Positions 1-12,182 are shown, numbered from the stretch's first letter. The stretch is DNA of 64,000 nt from Stigonema ocellatum SAG 48.90 = DSM 106950 (GCA_016903675.1 JADQBA010000033.1:1-64000), one strand, 5' to 3'. Notes: generated by a model not told the origin, from the sequence alone. Program-made: numbers and translations.

Positions 1-150
1 CTCTGTGACTGGGTTTCAATCAAGCGATCGCGACTGAATTGTACACTCCAGTTTCAACACAAAAATAAGGTTTTGAGATAGTTCCTGTTAATAAATTGGC
101 TAAAAATAGTGTATGTATACACCAATCTTTATCCGATTCTGTCAAATATT

Positions 151-1077
151 TTATAATGGTAAGACTAAGGCTCCTATCCGCAGTCTCACAAGTCCACATA
201 TGGTCATAATTATTTGTTCGTATTTACCTGAATTTAATCTAAATCTTTCAGAGGCGATTCTAAATATTTTCAACACACGAATTAAGTGTTCGACAAAAAT
301 TCGGTCTGAATCCTTACCTTTATTTTTTGATTTCTGGTCAGGTGTTAATTCTCCTTTTTTCGGTTTTTTCGCGGGAGTTTTAATTGATGGCTCTCCAATA
401 TAACCTTTGTCGCCTTGAAATTTTTGACTAGGAGTAAAGCCCTTCTGACCTTGACGAAATAAAGTTATATCACTTTTTGGCCCTGGTTCTCCTGCGATTA
501 TATCCACAATATCTTGACCATCAGGTAAAACGGTAATTTGATTTTTAAATGTGTGAGCTTTCTTTTTACCTGAGTAATAATTTTGCTGCTCTTGATACTC
601 AAGAGGTCTTTCTCTTGGCTGTTCACAGCTATCGACTATTAATTCATATTCATTCAAAATTTCTTGAACTATCTCATAATCGCTGGCGTTTTTTTTACTT
701 GTTCTAGTAAACTGGATGGCAAAATTTCTTGTATAATTGTCAACCAGTAATTAAACGTATCGTTGGCAGTTGACTCACTCACACCAAATTGTATACCTAA
801 TAATTGAAACGTTGTCAAATGTCTTAAATACGTCAAAGTTAAAAGAATTTGGTCTTCATTAGATAATTTTACCTTCCTACCACCACCTTTATTTATAATT
901 CTAATTTTCTTGGTTTCTATTTCTTGTTGCTTTGACTTGTGTATAGCGATGCCCCAAGGGGGCTTGCCCGTTCGGGCTCGCTTGTTTTATTAGTTGTTCT
1001 AGTTGCTCGTACTTTACGCCTACCAATCGCTGCGTTTCTCCGGGGTTGTTTTGAATGTAATTTAATATGTCACTCAT
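151..1077 (-). pseudogene. Disrupted IS5-superfamily (IS1031/IS427-like) transposase
   Basis: The downstream 168-residue frame has the DDE_Tnp_4 pattern: VDSCEQPRERP, then KKKAHTFKNQ, then QGDKGYIGEP and a C-terminal RIFVEHLIRVLK. Upstream, in another frame, the minus strand encodes an HTH_Tnp_4-like N-terminal part (GGGRKVKLSNEDQILLTLTY). The two halves are offset by one base at a run of eight A (minus strand), where a -1 slip would join them; such slippage is known in some IS5-group elements. The N-terminal half is also broken by a short palindromic GC-rich repeat (about 944-985) that brings in a stop codon. I therefore call it inactive. The insertion sequence ends could not be fixed by eye. 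Confidence 0.7.
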
Positions 1078-1208
1078 GCTTTTGTGCTAAAAAAGATTGT
1101 TTTCTACTCTTTTACCACAGAATGGTTCTATTTTGGAGATGTCTATTGGAAGCGGGCAGAGAAAGAACTAAGAAGTTTAGCGGTTCTTAGTTGAATCCCA
1201 TATACTTT

Positions 1209-1251
1209 CGCCCTCACCCCCAACCCCGCTCCCAATCTTGGGAGCGGGGTG
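1209..1251. repeat. Palindromic CCCTCACC..GGGAGCGGGGTG repeat
   Basis: Inverted repeat of the type 'cccgctcccaatcttgggagcggg', common between cyanobacterial genes. Related hairpins occur inside the MITE copies near 31.75 and 42.65 kb and downstream of the methyltransferase near 39.1 kb. Confidence 0.6.
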
Positions 1252-1364
1252 AAAGAATGAGTGTATGTGACTCAAACGATAAGCGCTATAATTTTTAGAA
1301 TTAGCCGTAGAGGTTGATGATCGCATATTTGCTAAGATAAGTGGAGAACAACGCACCAAAATAC

Positions 1365-1619
1365 TTACTCAACTTTAATGTAAGTATAAGCACGGGCTTT
1401 TGCTAAAGTCATTATATGCTCTAATGTCAGAAAAGTATCTAATTCCTTTTTTTCCTCTGGTGTCAAATTCCCCATTGTATGTTGGTACACTAAGTCATCT
1501 AAACGTTCTTGTGCTATGTCCGATAGCTTAAAATTGATGACACTCTCTGGTGTGGTTCCAGAAGCGATAAAGTCAACAATTTCGTCGTAAACTTTAGTTG
1601 TCTTGACAGATGTGGTCAT
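1365..1619 (-). CDS. Small conserved hypothetical protein, antitoxin-like size
   Basis: An 84-residue acidic protein with no signal peptide or membrane segment. The second half has a helix-rich stretch (LTPEEKKELDTFLTLEHIMTLAKARA) of the kind found in small cyanobacterial proteins encoded beside toxins, but no toxin partner is adjacent. Its neighbours are a decayed transposase and an alpha-2-macroglobulin remnant, so it may be a lone survivor of a scrambled region. No function is assigned. Confidence 0.45.
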   Translation of the reverse strand: MTTSVKTTKVYDEIVDFIASGTTPESVINFKLSDIAQERLDDLVYQHTMGNLTPEEKKELDTFLTLEHIMTLAKARAYTYIKVE

Positions 1620-1671
1620 ACATTTATTGTCTTCCTATAGTGTCACTTCATCTATGGTACTCATTTATTCA

Positions 1672-2541
1672 TCAGCGCTCAAAACCTTCAACCACCAATG
1701 TAGAGTCAGCCGCTCGCCCAAACTCTTCCGGTGCATATTGTAACCTAACTTCAGCACCAGGCCAGAGAAACGTACCCGGTGTCACAGAACGCACCAAGTA
1801 ATGCAAACTATAAACCCCTGGGTCAAGATGATCTGCATACGCTACAATGCGATCGCGATAAATCGTCTTAAACCCAACTTCCCAACTATCTGCCAAAGCC
1901 TGTAAAGCAGCCGTAGCCGTTTGAAAACTCGCATCCACCGCTTCCAACCCAGCTGCTAGCGGATCATTAATCACCACATGTTCCACAGGATGATCAACAA
2001 TAATTTCCAACCCAACATCAAATACCTGCCCACTCTCCAGACTCAACGGCTTATCTTTAGCATAAAGACCGACTTTTTGCAACACATTTTCCCCAGAACC
2101 CACACCACGGACTTCCCTTGTCACCCGTAAACCATTAAACCTCCCTGGCTGATTTCCCTGCAAGCGATAGCGATACGCAGCCAAATAGTGCAACCTACCT
2201 TCACCAGATTTTTGCAGCAGCAAATCACGTCGTCCACGAGGTAATTCAGCCATAGGTATCTTGACATCGGCACTAAGATTATGGTAAGAGTCAAATCTTA
2301 TTTCACCCAGATTCTTCCCACCTAACTGCACCTTAGCCACGAAATTCGCTGGTTTTGGTTGCAATTGACTATATTCCACCAACGCTGTCAGCGCTTGAGC
2401 ATTATCATAGCTATTCTGCCACATCCCATTCCTTCTTTGAGCAAGCAGACTTTGCAACAACCTATCTACCATTTCTGGCTTACTCTTTTGAGCAATAAAC
2501 AACCGTAAAGCTTGAGCTTGCGCAGTCGTTTGTGAACTCAT
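1672..2541 (-). pseudogene. C-terminal remnant of a bacterial alpha-2-macroglobulin
   Basis: The 289 residues match the end of the large bacterial alpha-2-macroglobulins (usually over 1500 residues). Visible are the last helices of the thioester-domain region (QSLLAQRRNGMWQNSYDNAQ), the link to the receptor-binding-like C-terminal domain, and a closing stretch typical of the family (TPGTFLWPGAEVRLQYAPEE). The N-terminal bulk, including signal peptide, bait region and thioester motif, is absent upstream. The apparent start is probably just the first in-frame codon after the break. A non-functional remnant is the simplest reading. Confidence 0.7.
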
Positions 2542-2719
2542 TCATCTTTATCCGCTGATCAATAGCGTTTGAGACAGGCTTACCCTGGAGTCAAATCTTC
2601 TTGGTTTTTCTTCTTAACTCCGCGCCTCCTGTATAGACACGATTAATCGCGTTTCTACGACTCATACCTCTCCTTAGTTAATAAATCTGTTCTTCATCAA
2701 CATTTTTAGAAAATTCAAA

Positions 2720-2735
2720 TGTATTATCGTTGACA
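2720..2735. promoter_or_regulatory. Possible NtcA-type site upstream of hupS
   Basis: The sequence reads TGT, ten bases, ACA, about 94 bp before the hupS start codon. NtcA, the cyanobacterial nitrogen regulator, recognises GTA-N8-TAC and related TGT-N9/10-ACA palindromes, and hupSL of heterocyst formers is known to be nitrogen- and heterocyst-regulated. The match is short and by eye only, so it is a candidate. Confidence 0.35.
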
Positions 2736-2828
2736 ACTTAATCTAAACAAAGATTTGAGAATAGACAATTAATACTAAAAACACATGCTATTAAAAAATG
2801 AATGGTAAAAATCTCAAAAAGATAGCTG

Positions 2829-3791
<963 letters not shown>

Positions 3792-4044
3792 TGAGGAGTT
3801 AGGAGTTAGGAGTTAGGAGTTAGGAGTTAGGAGTTAGGAGTTAGGAGTTAGGAGTTAGGAGTTAACGGTGAGGCGTGAAAAGTCAGTGGTTAGTAGTACT
3901 TTTTCACAACCAACAACTAACTCCCAAATCCCAACTCCTCATTCCTCACTCCCAACTCCCAACTCCTCATTCCTCACTCCTAACTCCTCACTCCTAACTC
4001 CTAACTCCTCACTCCTCACTCCTCACTCCTAACTCCTAAAAACC
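3792..4044 (+). repeat. STRR arrays forming a large potential hairpin between hupS and hupL
   Basis: About ten tandem GGAGTTA heptamers lie just after the hupS stop. A complementary stretch of ACTCCTA and ACTCCTC heptamers lies just before hupL, so the transcript can fold into a long stem. A hairpin in the hupS-hupL spacer has been described in other Nostoc strains. The array runs to within a few bases of the hupL ATG and leaves no recognisable Shine-Dalgarno sequence. Confidence 0.85.
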
Positions 4045-5640
<1,596 letters not shown>

Positions 5641-5650
5641 TTTACCCTCT

Positions 5651-5675
5651 CGTTCCTAGCCAGAGGCTAGGAACG
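5651..5675 (+). terminator. Hairpin downstream of hupL
   Basis: Perfect 11-bp stem (CGTTCCTAGCC and its complement) with a 3-base loop, 10 bp after the hupL stop. There is no U-tract directly after it. The same palindrome is a common cyanobacterial dispersed repeat, so the terminator role is inferred. Confidence 0.45.
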
Positions 5676-5898
5676 TTCTCTCCTGAGGCTCTGCCTCCTA
5701 TTATAATTCTTTAAATTCTTTACCATAACTAAGTACTCGCGATCCGAATACGGTTGCAGGTTTTTTGTTATTGTGTAATATAATTCTTCTATCTAAACAA
5801 TAAATTGGCAGAGTAGTGGCTACGCATACATAGATCATGCGAATATGCATCATTTGCTTGTGCCTTGATTTTTGTTCTGAATCTTTAGGGAGATTACC

Positions 5899-6216
5899 AT
5901 GTTATTTAAAGTCACAGGACGAGTTTATGAAGCTGAAAGCAGAGTAGGAGTTTGTAACTTAGTCGTTGAAGCTTTCGATAAAGATATCTTTAAGAACGAT
6001 AGATTAGGAAAAACGAAAACTGATAAAGACGGTAAATTTGAAATTACTTATTCGGAAGCAAATTTCAAAAGTGCATTTGAAAAATTTGAAGGCAATCCTG
6101 ATTTATTTATTGTTGTCAAAACCCCTGACCTCAGCAAAGTTTTATACACCAGTAAAAAAAATGTTCGTCCAGATGCAAGTACCAACGAACATTTTAAGGT
6201 AGCGATCGCTTTTTAA
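5899..6216 (+). CDS. Transthyretin-like / carboxypeptidase-regulatory-like beta-sandwich protein
   Basis: A 105-residue protein with the pattern of a prealbumin-like fold: FKVTGRVYEAESR, then VVEAFDKD, then LGKTKTDKDGKFEITY, and a final strand. There is no signal peptide. A good GGGAG ribosome-binding site lies 6 bases before the ATG. The next piece of DNA holds the truncated start of a carotenoid oxygenase, and small domains of this type sit beside or inside oxygenases in other cyanobacteria, so the pair may once have been one locus. The substrate is unknown. Confidence 0.6.
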   Translation: MLFKVTGRVYEAESRVGVCNLVVEAFDKDIFKNDRLGKTKTDKDGKFEITYSEANFKSAFEKFEGNPDLFIVVKTPDLSKVLYTSKKNVRPDASTNEHFKVAIAF

Positions 6217-6221
6217 CCCTA

Positions 6222-6395
6222 AACTACGCCCCAGTTAGTCAAGAAGTGACAGCAGACAACCTACAAGTCATTGGTCAACTACCCCAAAACTTATCGGGAG
6301 TGTTTTTGCGTATCGGGCCAAACCCTCGTTTTTCCCCTCTGGGGCTGTATCATTGGTTTGATGGGGATGGCATGGTTCATCAAGTACACAATTGA
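6222..6395 (+). pseudogene. N-terminal fragment of a carotenoid cleavage oxygenase (RPE65 family)
   Basis: An open stretch of 57 codons reads NYAPVSQEV, then LPQNLSGVFLRIGPNPRF, then YHWFDGDGMVHQV and a stop. This is the well-conserved start of the retinal pigment epithelial membrane protein / carotenoid oxygenase family. The four iron-ligand histidines and the propeller (some 400 more residues) are missing, and it starts without a clear initiation codon. It is a relic. Confidence 0.8.
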
Positions 6396-6533
6396 CAAAT
6401 GAGACAATAAATCGTTAAATGATGGTAGGGCATTTATAAGCAAACAAAAAGTTTTTGATGACCTTGAATAGATTGGAAGAGTAGTAACTCCAATTTTTCT
6501 AAAACGTTCTGTATTGATAGATGGAAAGCGAAT

Positions 6534-8702
6534 ATGTTAGCAAATATTAGCGAACGCCAGATTCATCGAGTTAGATGGGTACTCAGTATTGGCTGGTTAA
6601 TCTTAATTGTTTCCCTCTTCTACGATCCCATAACATCTTGGCTAACTTATCCAGAAAATACTCTTAGCCCTTTAAAAATTAATTTAGAAAATTGCGTAAT
6701 AGTTCAAGGGAGTTGTTTAAAAGAAACCCCTTATGCTTTGGGTGCGCCGATATTTTGGGGAGTAATTGTTCCTTCTAGTATTTTTATTTTGCTAGTTTTT
6801 GGACACGAGTTTTGGCGCAGAATTTGCCCCTTATCTTTTATTTCTCAAATTCCACGAGCTTTAAAATGGCAAAGACAAAAGAAAAATGTTACTCAGAAAA
6901 CAGATAAAGTAAAAAATGAATTAGTTAAAGTAGCGAAAAATTCTTGGTTGTTTAGGAACGCTATTTATTTGCAATGTGGGCTTTTTTTTCTAGGATTATG
7001 TTCTCGTATTCTGTTTGTAAATTCTAATCGTTTAGCTTTAGGAATTTTTCTTTTGGGCACTATTGTAGCTGCCATTGTAGTTGGTTATTTATATGGCGGA
7101 AAGTCGTGGTGTCACTACTTTTGCCCTATGGCTCCGGTACAGAAAATTTATGGCGAACCTAGAGGATTATTAAATAGTACTGCTCATGAAGGCGATCAAC
7201 AAAAAATAACTCAATCTATGTGTCGTACTCTCAGTAAAGATGGGAAAGAACTGAGTGCTTGTGTAGCATGTAATAGTCATTGCATGGATATTGATGCGGA
7301 ACGTTCTTACTGGGAAAATATTACCCAACCAGACCAACAATGGCTATACTACAGCTACGTGGGAATAACTATTGGTTATTTTGCTTACTATTATCTTTAT
7401 GCTGGGAATTGGAATTATTATACTTCTGGAGTTTGGGCTCATGAAGAAAATCAATGGGCAACTTTATTAAAACCAGGTTTATATCTATTTGGACAAGCAA
7501 TTCCTATTCCCAAATTAGTCACCGTTCCTTTAACCTTAGGAATATTTGCTTTAGGTGGGTATTGGGTAGGTAAAAGCATCGAAAAACGTTATAAAGCACA
7601 TCTGTTAAGAAAAAGACGGGCTGCAAGTCCTGAAATTATTCGTCATCGGATTTTTACTGTCTCTACTTTTTTTATTTTTAACTTTTTCTTTATCTTTGCA
7701 GGTCGAAACTATATTAGACTGTTGCCAAATTTTCTCCAATATATATTCCCGATTCTGATTGCTACTTGCAGTACTTTATGGCTATATCGCACTTGGGGAC
7801 GTGGTCGCGATCTCTATTTAAGAGAGGGGTTAACCAATCGGTTGCGGAAACAATTACAAAAACTCAATCTAGACACTTCTCGCTTTTTAGAAGGGCGATC
7901 GCTGGATGAATTGAGTTCAGACGAAGTTTATGTTTTAGCAAAAGTTCTGCCTGGGTTTGATAAAGAGAAACGGTTACAAATGTATAAAGTAATCTTAAGG
8001 GATGCTCTTGATGAGGGTTCTGTAGATGTACGGGAAAGCTTGGAGAACTTTAAACAGATGCGTCTACAATTAGATATCTCTGACCAAGAGCACGAAACTA
8101 TCATCACAGAATTAGGAACAGAATATCCTGAATTATTTTCTCCTACAAAAAGCCATAGTCGGGAGAATCTCCTCAGGTTGGCTAGTTATCGGGAAACCCT
8201 GTTGGAAACAATCCTCAGTTCTTGGCACGATCAACCAAATAAAGCAAAAATAACAGAATTATTAAAAGCATTTACTGAAAAATTCTCCACTGAGGCTTTA
8301 GAAAATGTCTTCCAAACTTTATCTCCTGAAGACTTGAAAATTGTCCATACCATCAGACAACAATACGGTATTACCCCACTGGAAGAAGAAGATGCTCTAA
8401 AACATACCGTTACGGAGCAACTTTGGAGAGCGATCGTTGATAAACTAGGGTTGCTGGACAATTTAGATTCAGAAGAAAAAATTCTAGAATTATTCCAAAA
8501 ATTTGATGCAGATAATTCTGGTTACATTACTCTAGAAGAATTGAAACTATGTATCCGTAATCTAGATTCTAATGTCACCGATATTCAAATCGAACAAATG
8601 TTCAGAGTAGCCGATACTAGTGGAGATAAACAAATAAGTTATAAAGAATTTTCTGAAGTCTTAGCAGCTATCGGGTGTTCCGCAGTGAAGACTAAAAACT
8701 AA
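6534..8702 (+). CDS. Membrane Fe-S protein with C-terminal EF-hands
   Basis: A 722-residue protein. The N-terminal half has several membrane segments (for example WVLSIGWLILIVSLFY and FWGVIVPSSIFILLVF) and two cysteine groups, CHYFCPMAPVQ and CVACNSHCMD, like the polyferredoxin-type clusters of NosR/NapH/CcoG membrane proteins. After a further membrane block near residues 370-430 comes a soluble helical part. Two EF-hand loops end the protein (DADNSGYITLEE and DTSGDKQISYKE), so calcium is a likely ligand. A role in membrane electron transfer controlled by calcium is inferred from the domains only. The gene stands alone downstream of hupSL. Confidence 0.7.
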   Translation: MLANISERQIHRVRWVLSIGWLILIVSLFYDPITSWLTYPENTLSPLKINLENCVIVQGSCLKETPYALGAPIFWGVIVPSSIFILLVFGHEFWRRICPLSFISQIPRALKWQRQKKNVTQKTDKVKNELVKVAKNSWLFRNAIYLQCGLFFLGLCSRILFVNSNRLALGIFLLGTIVAAIVVGYLYGGKSWCHYFCPMAPVQKIYGEPRGLLNSTAHEGDQQKITQSMCRTLSKDGKELSACVACNSHCMDIDAERSYWENITQPDQQWLYYSYVGITIGYFAYYYLYAGNWNYYTSGVWAHEENQWATLLKPGLYLFGQAIPIPKLVTVPLTLGIFALGGYWVGKSIEKRYKAHLLRKRRAASPEIIRHRIFTVSTFFIFNFFFIFAGRNYIRLLPNFLQYIFPILIATCSTLWLYRTWGRGRDLYLREGLTNRLRKQLQKLNLDTSRFLEGRSLDELSSDEVYVLAKVLPGFDKEKRLQMYKVILRDALDEGSVDVRESLENFKQMRLQLDISDQEHETIITELGTEYPELFSPTKSHSRENLLRLASYRETLLETILSSWHDQPNKAKITELLKAFTEKFSTEALENVFQTLSPEDLKIVHTIRQQYGITPLEEEDALKHTVTEQLWRAIVDKLGLLDNLDSEEKILELFQKFDADNSGYITLEELKLCIRNLDSNVTDIQIEQMFRVADTSGDKQISYKEFSEVLAAIGCSAVKTKN

Positions 8703-9469
8703 AATAAATTTTCGTTACCTTTTCTTCCCTAACTTGTTCAGCAATTCTCATTTTGAAAAAAAATCGGATAAAATTCTGTTATTTAAATAGAGAACTTGTG
8801 TCGAAGCATCATTTTTTGACAGATAATTATCATCCGAAGTTGGAGATAGACAGGTTTTAATAAATTTGTCCATGAAAAATCGATTTCACCTGATAAATCC
8901 AGATGAAATTCTAAACAACTTCTTAGTTTTTTAAAATAAAATAACCTTCTCCTCCTATTTCAATATATTGATAATCGCTTTGTGGGGAGAATCAGTGCCA
9001 ATGAGATGAATGGTCAAAGGCAAGAGGGATCGCTTTTGTGTGTATTCCCCTACACCCCCACACCCACACCCCTGTGTTCCTTAAGAGCACCCCACTGGCG
9101 GCATGCCACCCGTTATGAATGGAACAAACACCAATTCCCCCCCTCTCCCCCTCCCCCGAATGGCACGCTTGTTAACCTAAAAAGGGGCTGACACGGTGAC
9201 GCGGTGACGCGGTGACGCGCTTAAAATTCTATCTGGTGCGAAGGAGTGGTTCTCCCCTCTGGGCGTCAGTCTCAACCCTTGAAAGGTGCCATTCCCCCCT
9301 CCCCCCCTCCTCCAACTCGTGTTTCTTGAGAGCACCCCACCGGCGGCGCACCACCCGCTATGAATGGAAGAAACACTTCCTCCCCTCCCCCCCTCCTCCC
9401 CTCCTCCCCTCCTCCTTCCCGTGTTTCTTGAAAGTTTAGAAACTGGCGGTTTTCAAGGCAAGCCAGTTT
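8703..9469. repeat. Gene-free, low-complexity stretch with duplicated segment and CCCCTCC/GGTGACGC tracts
   Basis: I see no convincing gene here. A segment reading 'gagcaccccactggcgg..atgaatgg' near 9083-9124 is repeated imperfectly near 9331-9370. Both copies are followed by C-rich tracts, and a GGTGACGC tandem lies at about 9194-9220. Open frames across it are proline-rich translations of the repeats. Confidence 0.6.
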
Positions 9470-9664
9470 TTAGCTTTGGATTTGCGAACGTTTAATTTCT
9501 TGTCTCAAGACTTCACATCGTTTCATAGCAACTCTAGCCTGTTCTCTAAAATGCTTAGCTTGCTCTTTGTTTGCTTCATAAACTTCAGATGCTTGTCTTC
9601 TAAGTTCAACGGCTTGCTTACTGAGTTCTTTAATGCGAGTTCTTAAATCTTGGATTGTTTTCAT
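9470..9664 (-). CDS. Small coiled-coil protein
   Basis: A 64-residue, highly charged, almost entirely helical protein (MKTIQDLRTRIKELSKQ, then ELRRQASEVYEANKEQ). The start is set by a GGAGG five bases before ATG; a longer frame begins at a weaker codon upstream. The heptad-like spacing of L, A and V suggests a coiled coil. I do not recognise the family. It lies beside a toxin-antitoxin pair but on the opposite strand. Confidence 0.5.
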   Translation of the reverse strand: MKTIQDLRTRIKELSKQAVELRRQASEVYEANKEQAKHFREQARVAMKRCEVLRQEIKRSQIQS

Positions 9665-9986
9665 TTTTCCTCCAGTTCTGAAATTTTGGACTTTGGACAT
9701 GGGCTATTTGGTTAAATTTACCGAGAGCCTACTCCCTGCTTCTTACCTGAGATATTGCACCTTCTCAATAAAGACTGGTGGGCAGTGCCCACCCTACGAA
9801 ATAATAGGCTTTTTTGGCTTTGATTTTCGCAACAAGACGGTGGTGCAAGATATGTGTTACTGCCCATTTTCAAGGCAGGAAGACATAAAACCTGAGTGGT
9901 CTGGATAATGTGTGTTGGCTAGCCTATATTTAAAGAGATAACCTATTGTGTTTAAATATTTGGGTTCTGAAATTTGGAGTGCCATT

Positions 9987-10253
9987 ATGCTGCATAGTTT
10001 CCGGGCGGTGTTGAAAGGTAATTGGTTAGAATGGCAAGAGGAAGTCAATCAGTGGTTGCATGGCAATTCATCGGTGCAGGTTTTAGTCACTATTTTGGAT
10101 GAAGAGCCACTCGCCAAAACGCAAGGACGTGGGCAACAAATGGCAGCAGTGTTAGAGAAGTTAGCGCAGGCTGGAGCATTTGAGGGAATTGAGCCTCTAA
10201 TGTGGCAGCGTGAAGTCCGGCATGACCGTGGGTTGCCTGGACGCGAGGAGTGA
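9987..10253 (+). CDS. Putative antitoxin of a PIN toxin pair
   Basis: An 88-residue protein starting MLHSFRAVLKGNWLEWQ. The start is chosen because GGAG lies 8 bases upstream, and the frame upstream of it is not conserved-looking. Its stop codon overlaps the start of the next gene (TGATG), the usual coupling in VapBC-type modules. The N-terminus resembles AbrB/SpoVT-like small antitoxins of cyanobacteria. The role rests mainly on its position. Confidence 0.65.
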   Translation: MLHSFRAVLKGNWLEWQEEVNQWLHGNSSVQVLVTILDEEPLAKTQGRGQQMAAVLEKLAQAGAFEGIEPLMWQREVRHDRGLPGREE

Positions 10254-10627
10254 TGCTGTTAGACAGTAATATCATCATTTACGCGACTCACCCTGAATAT
10301 CGCTGGTTACGAGAGTTTATTGCACAGCAAGAGCCAGCAGTTTCAGCACTCAGTTATGTCGAAACGTTGGGCTATCATCGTCTCACGGAAGTGGAGCACC
10401 AACTTCTTGAGGAATTTTTTGCCGTGTCATTAATCTTGCCAATTTCGCAGCCTGTTTTGGATCGAGCGGTAGCGCTGCGCCAAATGCGACGTATGACTTT
10501 AGGAGATGCGATCATTGCAGGAACTGCGTTGGCGCATCAATTAAGATTGGTTACGCGGAATGTAGAAGATTTTCAATGGATTGAAGGATTGCAGTTACTC
10601 AATCCTTTTGAGGGGCGATCCCTGTGA
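10253..10627 (+). CDS. PIN-domain ribonuclease toxin (VapC-like)
   Basis: A 124-residue PIN domain. The first acidic residue is in LLDSNIIIYA, a conserved glutamate is in SALSYVETLGYH, and the C-terminal acidic pair is in TLGDAIIAGTALAHQLRLVTRN. These are the metal-binding positions of VapC RNases. It begins inside the stop codon of the preceding antitoxin. Toxins of this type cleave tRNA or rRNA when released from their antitoxin. Family assignment is strong; the target is unknown. Confidence 0.85.
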   Translation: MLLDSNIIIYATHPEYRWLREFIAQQEPAVSALSYVETLGYHRLTEVEHQLLEEFFAVSLILPISQPVLDRAVALRQMRRMTLGDAIIAGTALAHQLRLVTRNVEDFQWIEGLQLLNPFEGRSL

Positions 10628-10809
10628 ATAACGCAGAATTAGTGTCCACAATCCGATTGAATAACCACAATTAGGACTGACGCATTGTTAAGAAAAATTA
10701 AACTTTTTAAGCACTATTACTTATTGACAAATTGTGCATAACCTTGAGCTATCACTGATGGCTATTAGCAGCCTCTCCTTATGACGGAGCGCCGCTGATG
10801 CAACGCTTA

Positions 10810-10868
10810 CACGTCTACGCAAAAAAACCGGGATTTAACCGGCGCTAAAGCGCTACTACGAACTAAGA
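10810..10868. repeat. Copy of the palindromic 'cgtagtagcgcttta' repeat
   Basis: Reads 'gcaaaaaaaccgggatttaaccggcgctaaagcgctactacgaac' in part. It is the same family as the intergenic arrays near 15.1-15.5 kb and the in-frame insertions in the large defence genes. The surrounding 265 bp hold no gene. Confidence 0.7.
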
Positions 10869-10892
10869 AATTACCTGGGAAAGGGTTAAATG

Positions 10893-11603
10893 CTAGGCCT
10901 GTGGTTTCTGACGTGAACGCTTTTGCGCCAAGTTTTGTACAAAAGCCTGATGACTCTCAGTTGTCACGCCTTTCTGAACTTCGGCTAAAACAATAGCTAA
11001 GTTTCCTGCTAACAATGCCGCCACTGGTAGATATAGCCCTGGAAAAATGTCGCTCTTAATCACACCTGAGTCATCGTCCGTTAAAGGAACATACTCACCT
11101 GACTGCAAACTGAACCAGTTGAGCTTTGGCTCAGCAATCTGCCATACAATATATTCTTGCACGCCGTTGCGACGATAGGCTTTGAGTTTATCATGTAGAT
11201 CGTAAGCAGCACTGCTAGAGGCAACTTCCACAATTAATTCTGGTGCGCCTTCGATGTAGTCATCCTCACTGACGTATGACTGCCCACCCAATTCTTCATC
11301 AATCCGCAGTAGTGCATCCGGTTGCGGTTCATTGTCTAAATCTAGACGCACTGTAGAATTATCAGCAAACTCAACTCCTGGCGTAGCACTACAATAAAGT
11401 CCTAACCAAGCCATGATATATCCATGTGGCTTGCCGTGTCTTCTGTATCTTAGTGGTGATGCCACGTAAACAACTCCCTCAATCAATTCTGCTTTTTTCA
11501 CATGGGGCATCGCCTCATAGCGACGTTCAAACTCATGACGAGTCAGCCTGTCACCGTTTTCAAGAGTCGGTATGCTTGTTGCCAGATTTTCTGCTGTTTT
11601 CAT
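10893..11603 (-). CDS. Uma2-family (DUF820) putative restriction endonuclease
   Basis: A 236-residue member of a family hugely expanded in cyanobacteria. The PD-(D/E)xK-like core is visible: AELIEGVVYVASP, PQPDALLRI, APELIVEVASSS and LHDKLKAYRRNGVQEYIVW. The C-terminus adds a short basic helix. Uma2 proteins are predicted nucleases of uncertain biological role, often lone genes as here. Assignment to the family is firm; activity is not shown. Confidence 0.85.
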   Translation of the reverse strand: MKTAENLATSIPTLENGDRLTRHEFERRYEAMPHVKKAELIEGVVYVASPLRYRRHGKPHGYIMAWLGLYCSATPGVEFADNSTVRLDLDNEPQPDALLRIDEELGGQSYVSEDDYIEGAPELIVEVASSSAAYDLHDKLKAYRRNGVQEYIVWQIAEPKLNWFSLQSGEYVPLTDDDSGVIKSDIFPGLYLPVAALLAGNLAIVLAEVQKGVTTESHQAFVQNLAQKRSRQKPQA

Positions 11604-11762
11604 AGCACACTCCCTGTGTGGTTGCTAGCTTCTAGAAGTTATTGTACCGAAGGCGATCGCCAATCAACGATACGCGAGAATACACGCTTATTAATATAGG
11701 AATCCTAAATCATTTGTTGTGGAAAAGTGGGGTTGATTGTGGGCGATCGCTCAATGTTCTGC

Positions 11763-12182
11763 CTAACTGTTTAATTTTGACTCGTCCATGATTGCTATAA
11801 AATCAGCAGCTTTGAGGATGAGGATGTTCTGATAACTACTTAACGACAATAAATCTTTATCACCCGTGACAATATAAGTTGCTCCTCCAACAAGCGCACA
11901 TTCCAACACCATATCATCGTCAGGGTCATTGCTGACAACTTTCAGAGTATTGGTAATAGAAACTAACTGCGAGTAGCTGCGAACCTCCTCAACAAATGCT
12001 TGAGCCTGTGGCGGCTCATAAGAAAATTTCTTTAAAAGTTTCTCTTGAAATTCGTCAATAATTTCCTGACAAATCACCGCTTGTACTATACCATCCCTAG
12101 CCAGTTGTAGACAGCGAAACGGACTGCTACGCTGTGATAAAATTGCTGAAATCAGAATATTCGTGTCATAAACAACGCGCAT
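11763..12182 (-). CDS. PIN-family toxin (COG1569-like)
   Basis: A 139-residue PIN protein. It opens MRVVYDTNILISAILSQ, with the first catalytic aspartate, and later shows SNDPDDDMVLECALVGGATYIVTGDKDLL with the remaining acidic residues. This is the 'putative toxin component, PIN family' group. It lies 2 bp downstream of a small gene on the same strand that should be its antitoxin. Confidence 0.85.
   Translation of the reverse strand: MRVVYDTNILISAILSQRSSPFRCLQLARDGIVQAVICQEIIDEFQEKLLKKFSYEPPQAQAFVEEVRSYSQLVSITNTLKVVSNDPDDDMVLECALVGGATYIVTGDKDLLSLSSYQNILILKAADFIAIMDESKLNS

Noticed and set aside
113..403. 96-residue plus-strand ORF at the window start
   Set aside because: Antisense of the transposase; no support.
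9212..9439. Proline-rich ORFs at 8982-9439
   Set aside because: Translations of C-rich low-complexity tracts and a duplicated segment; no recognisable protein.
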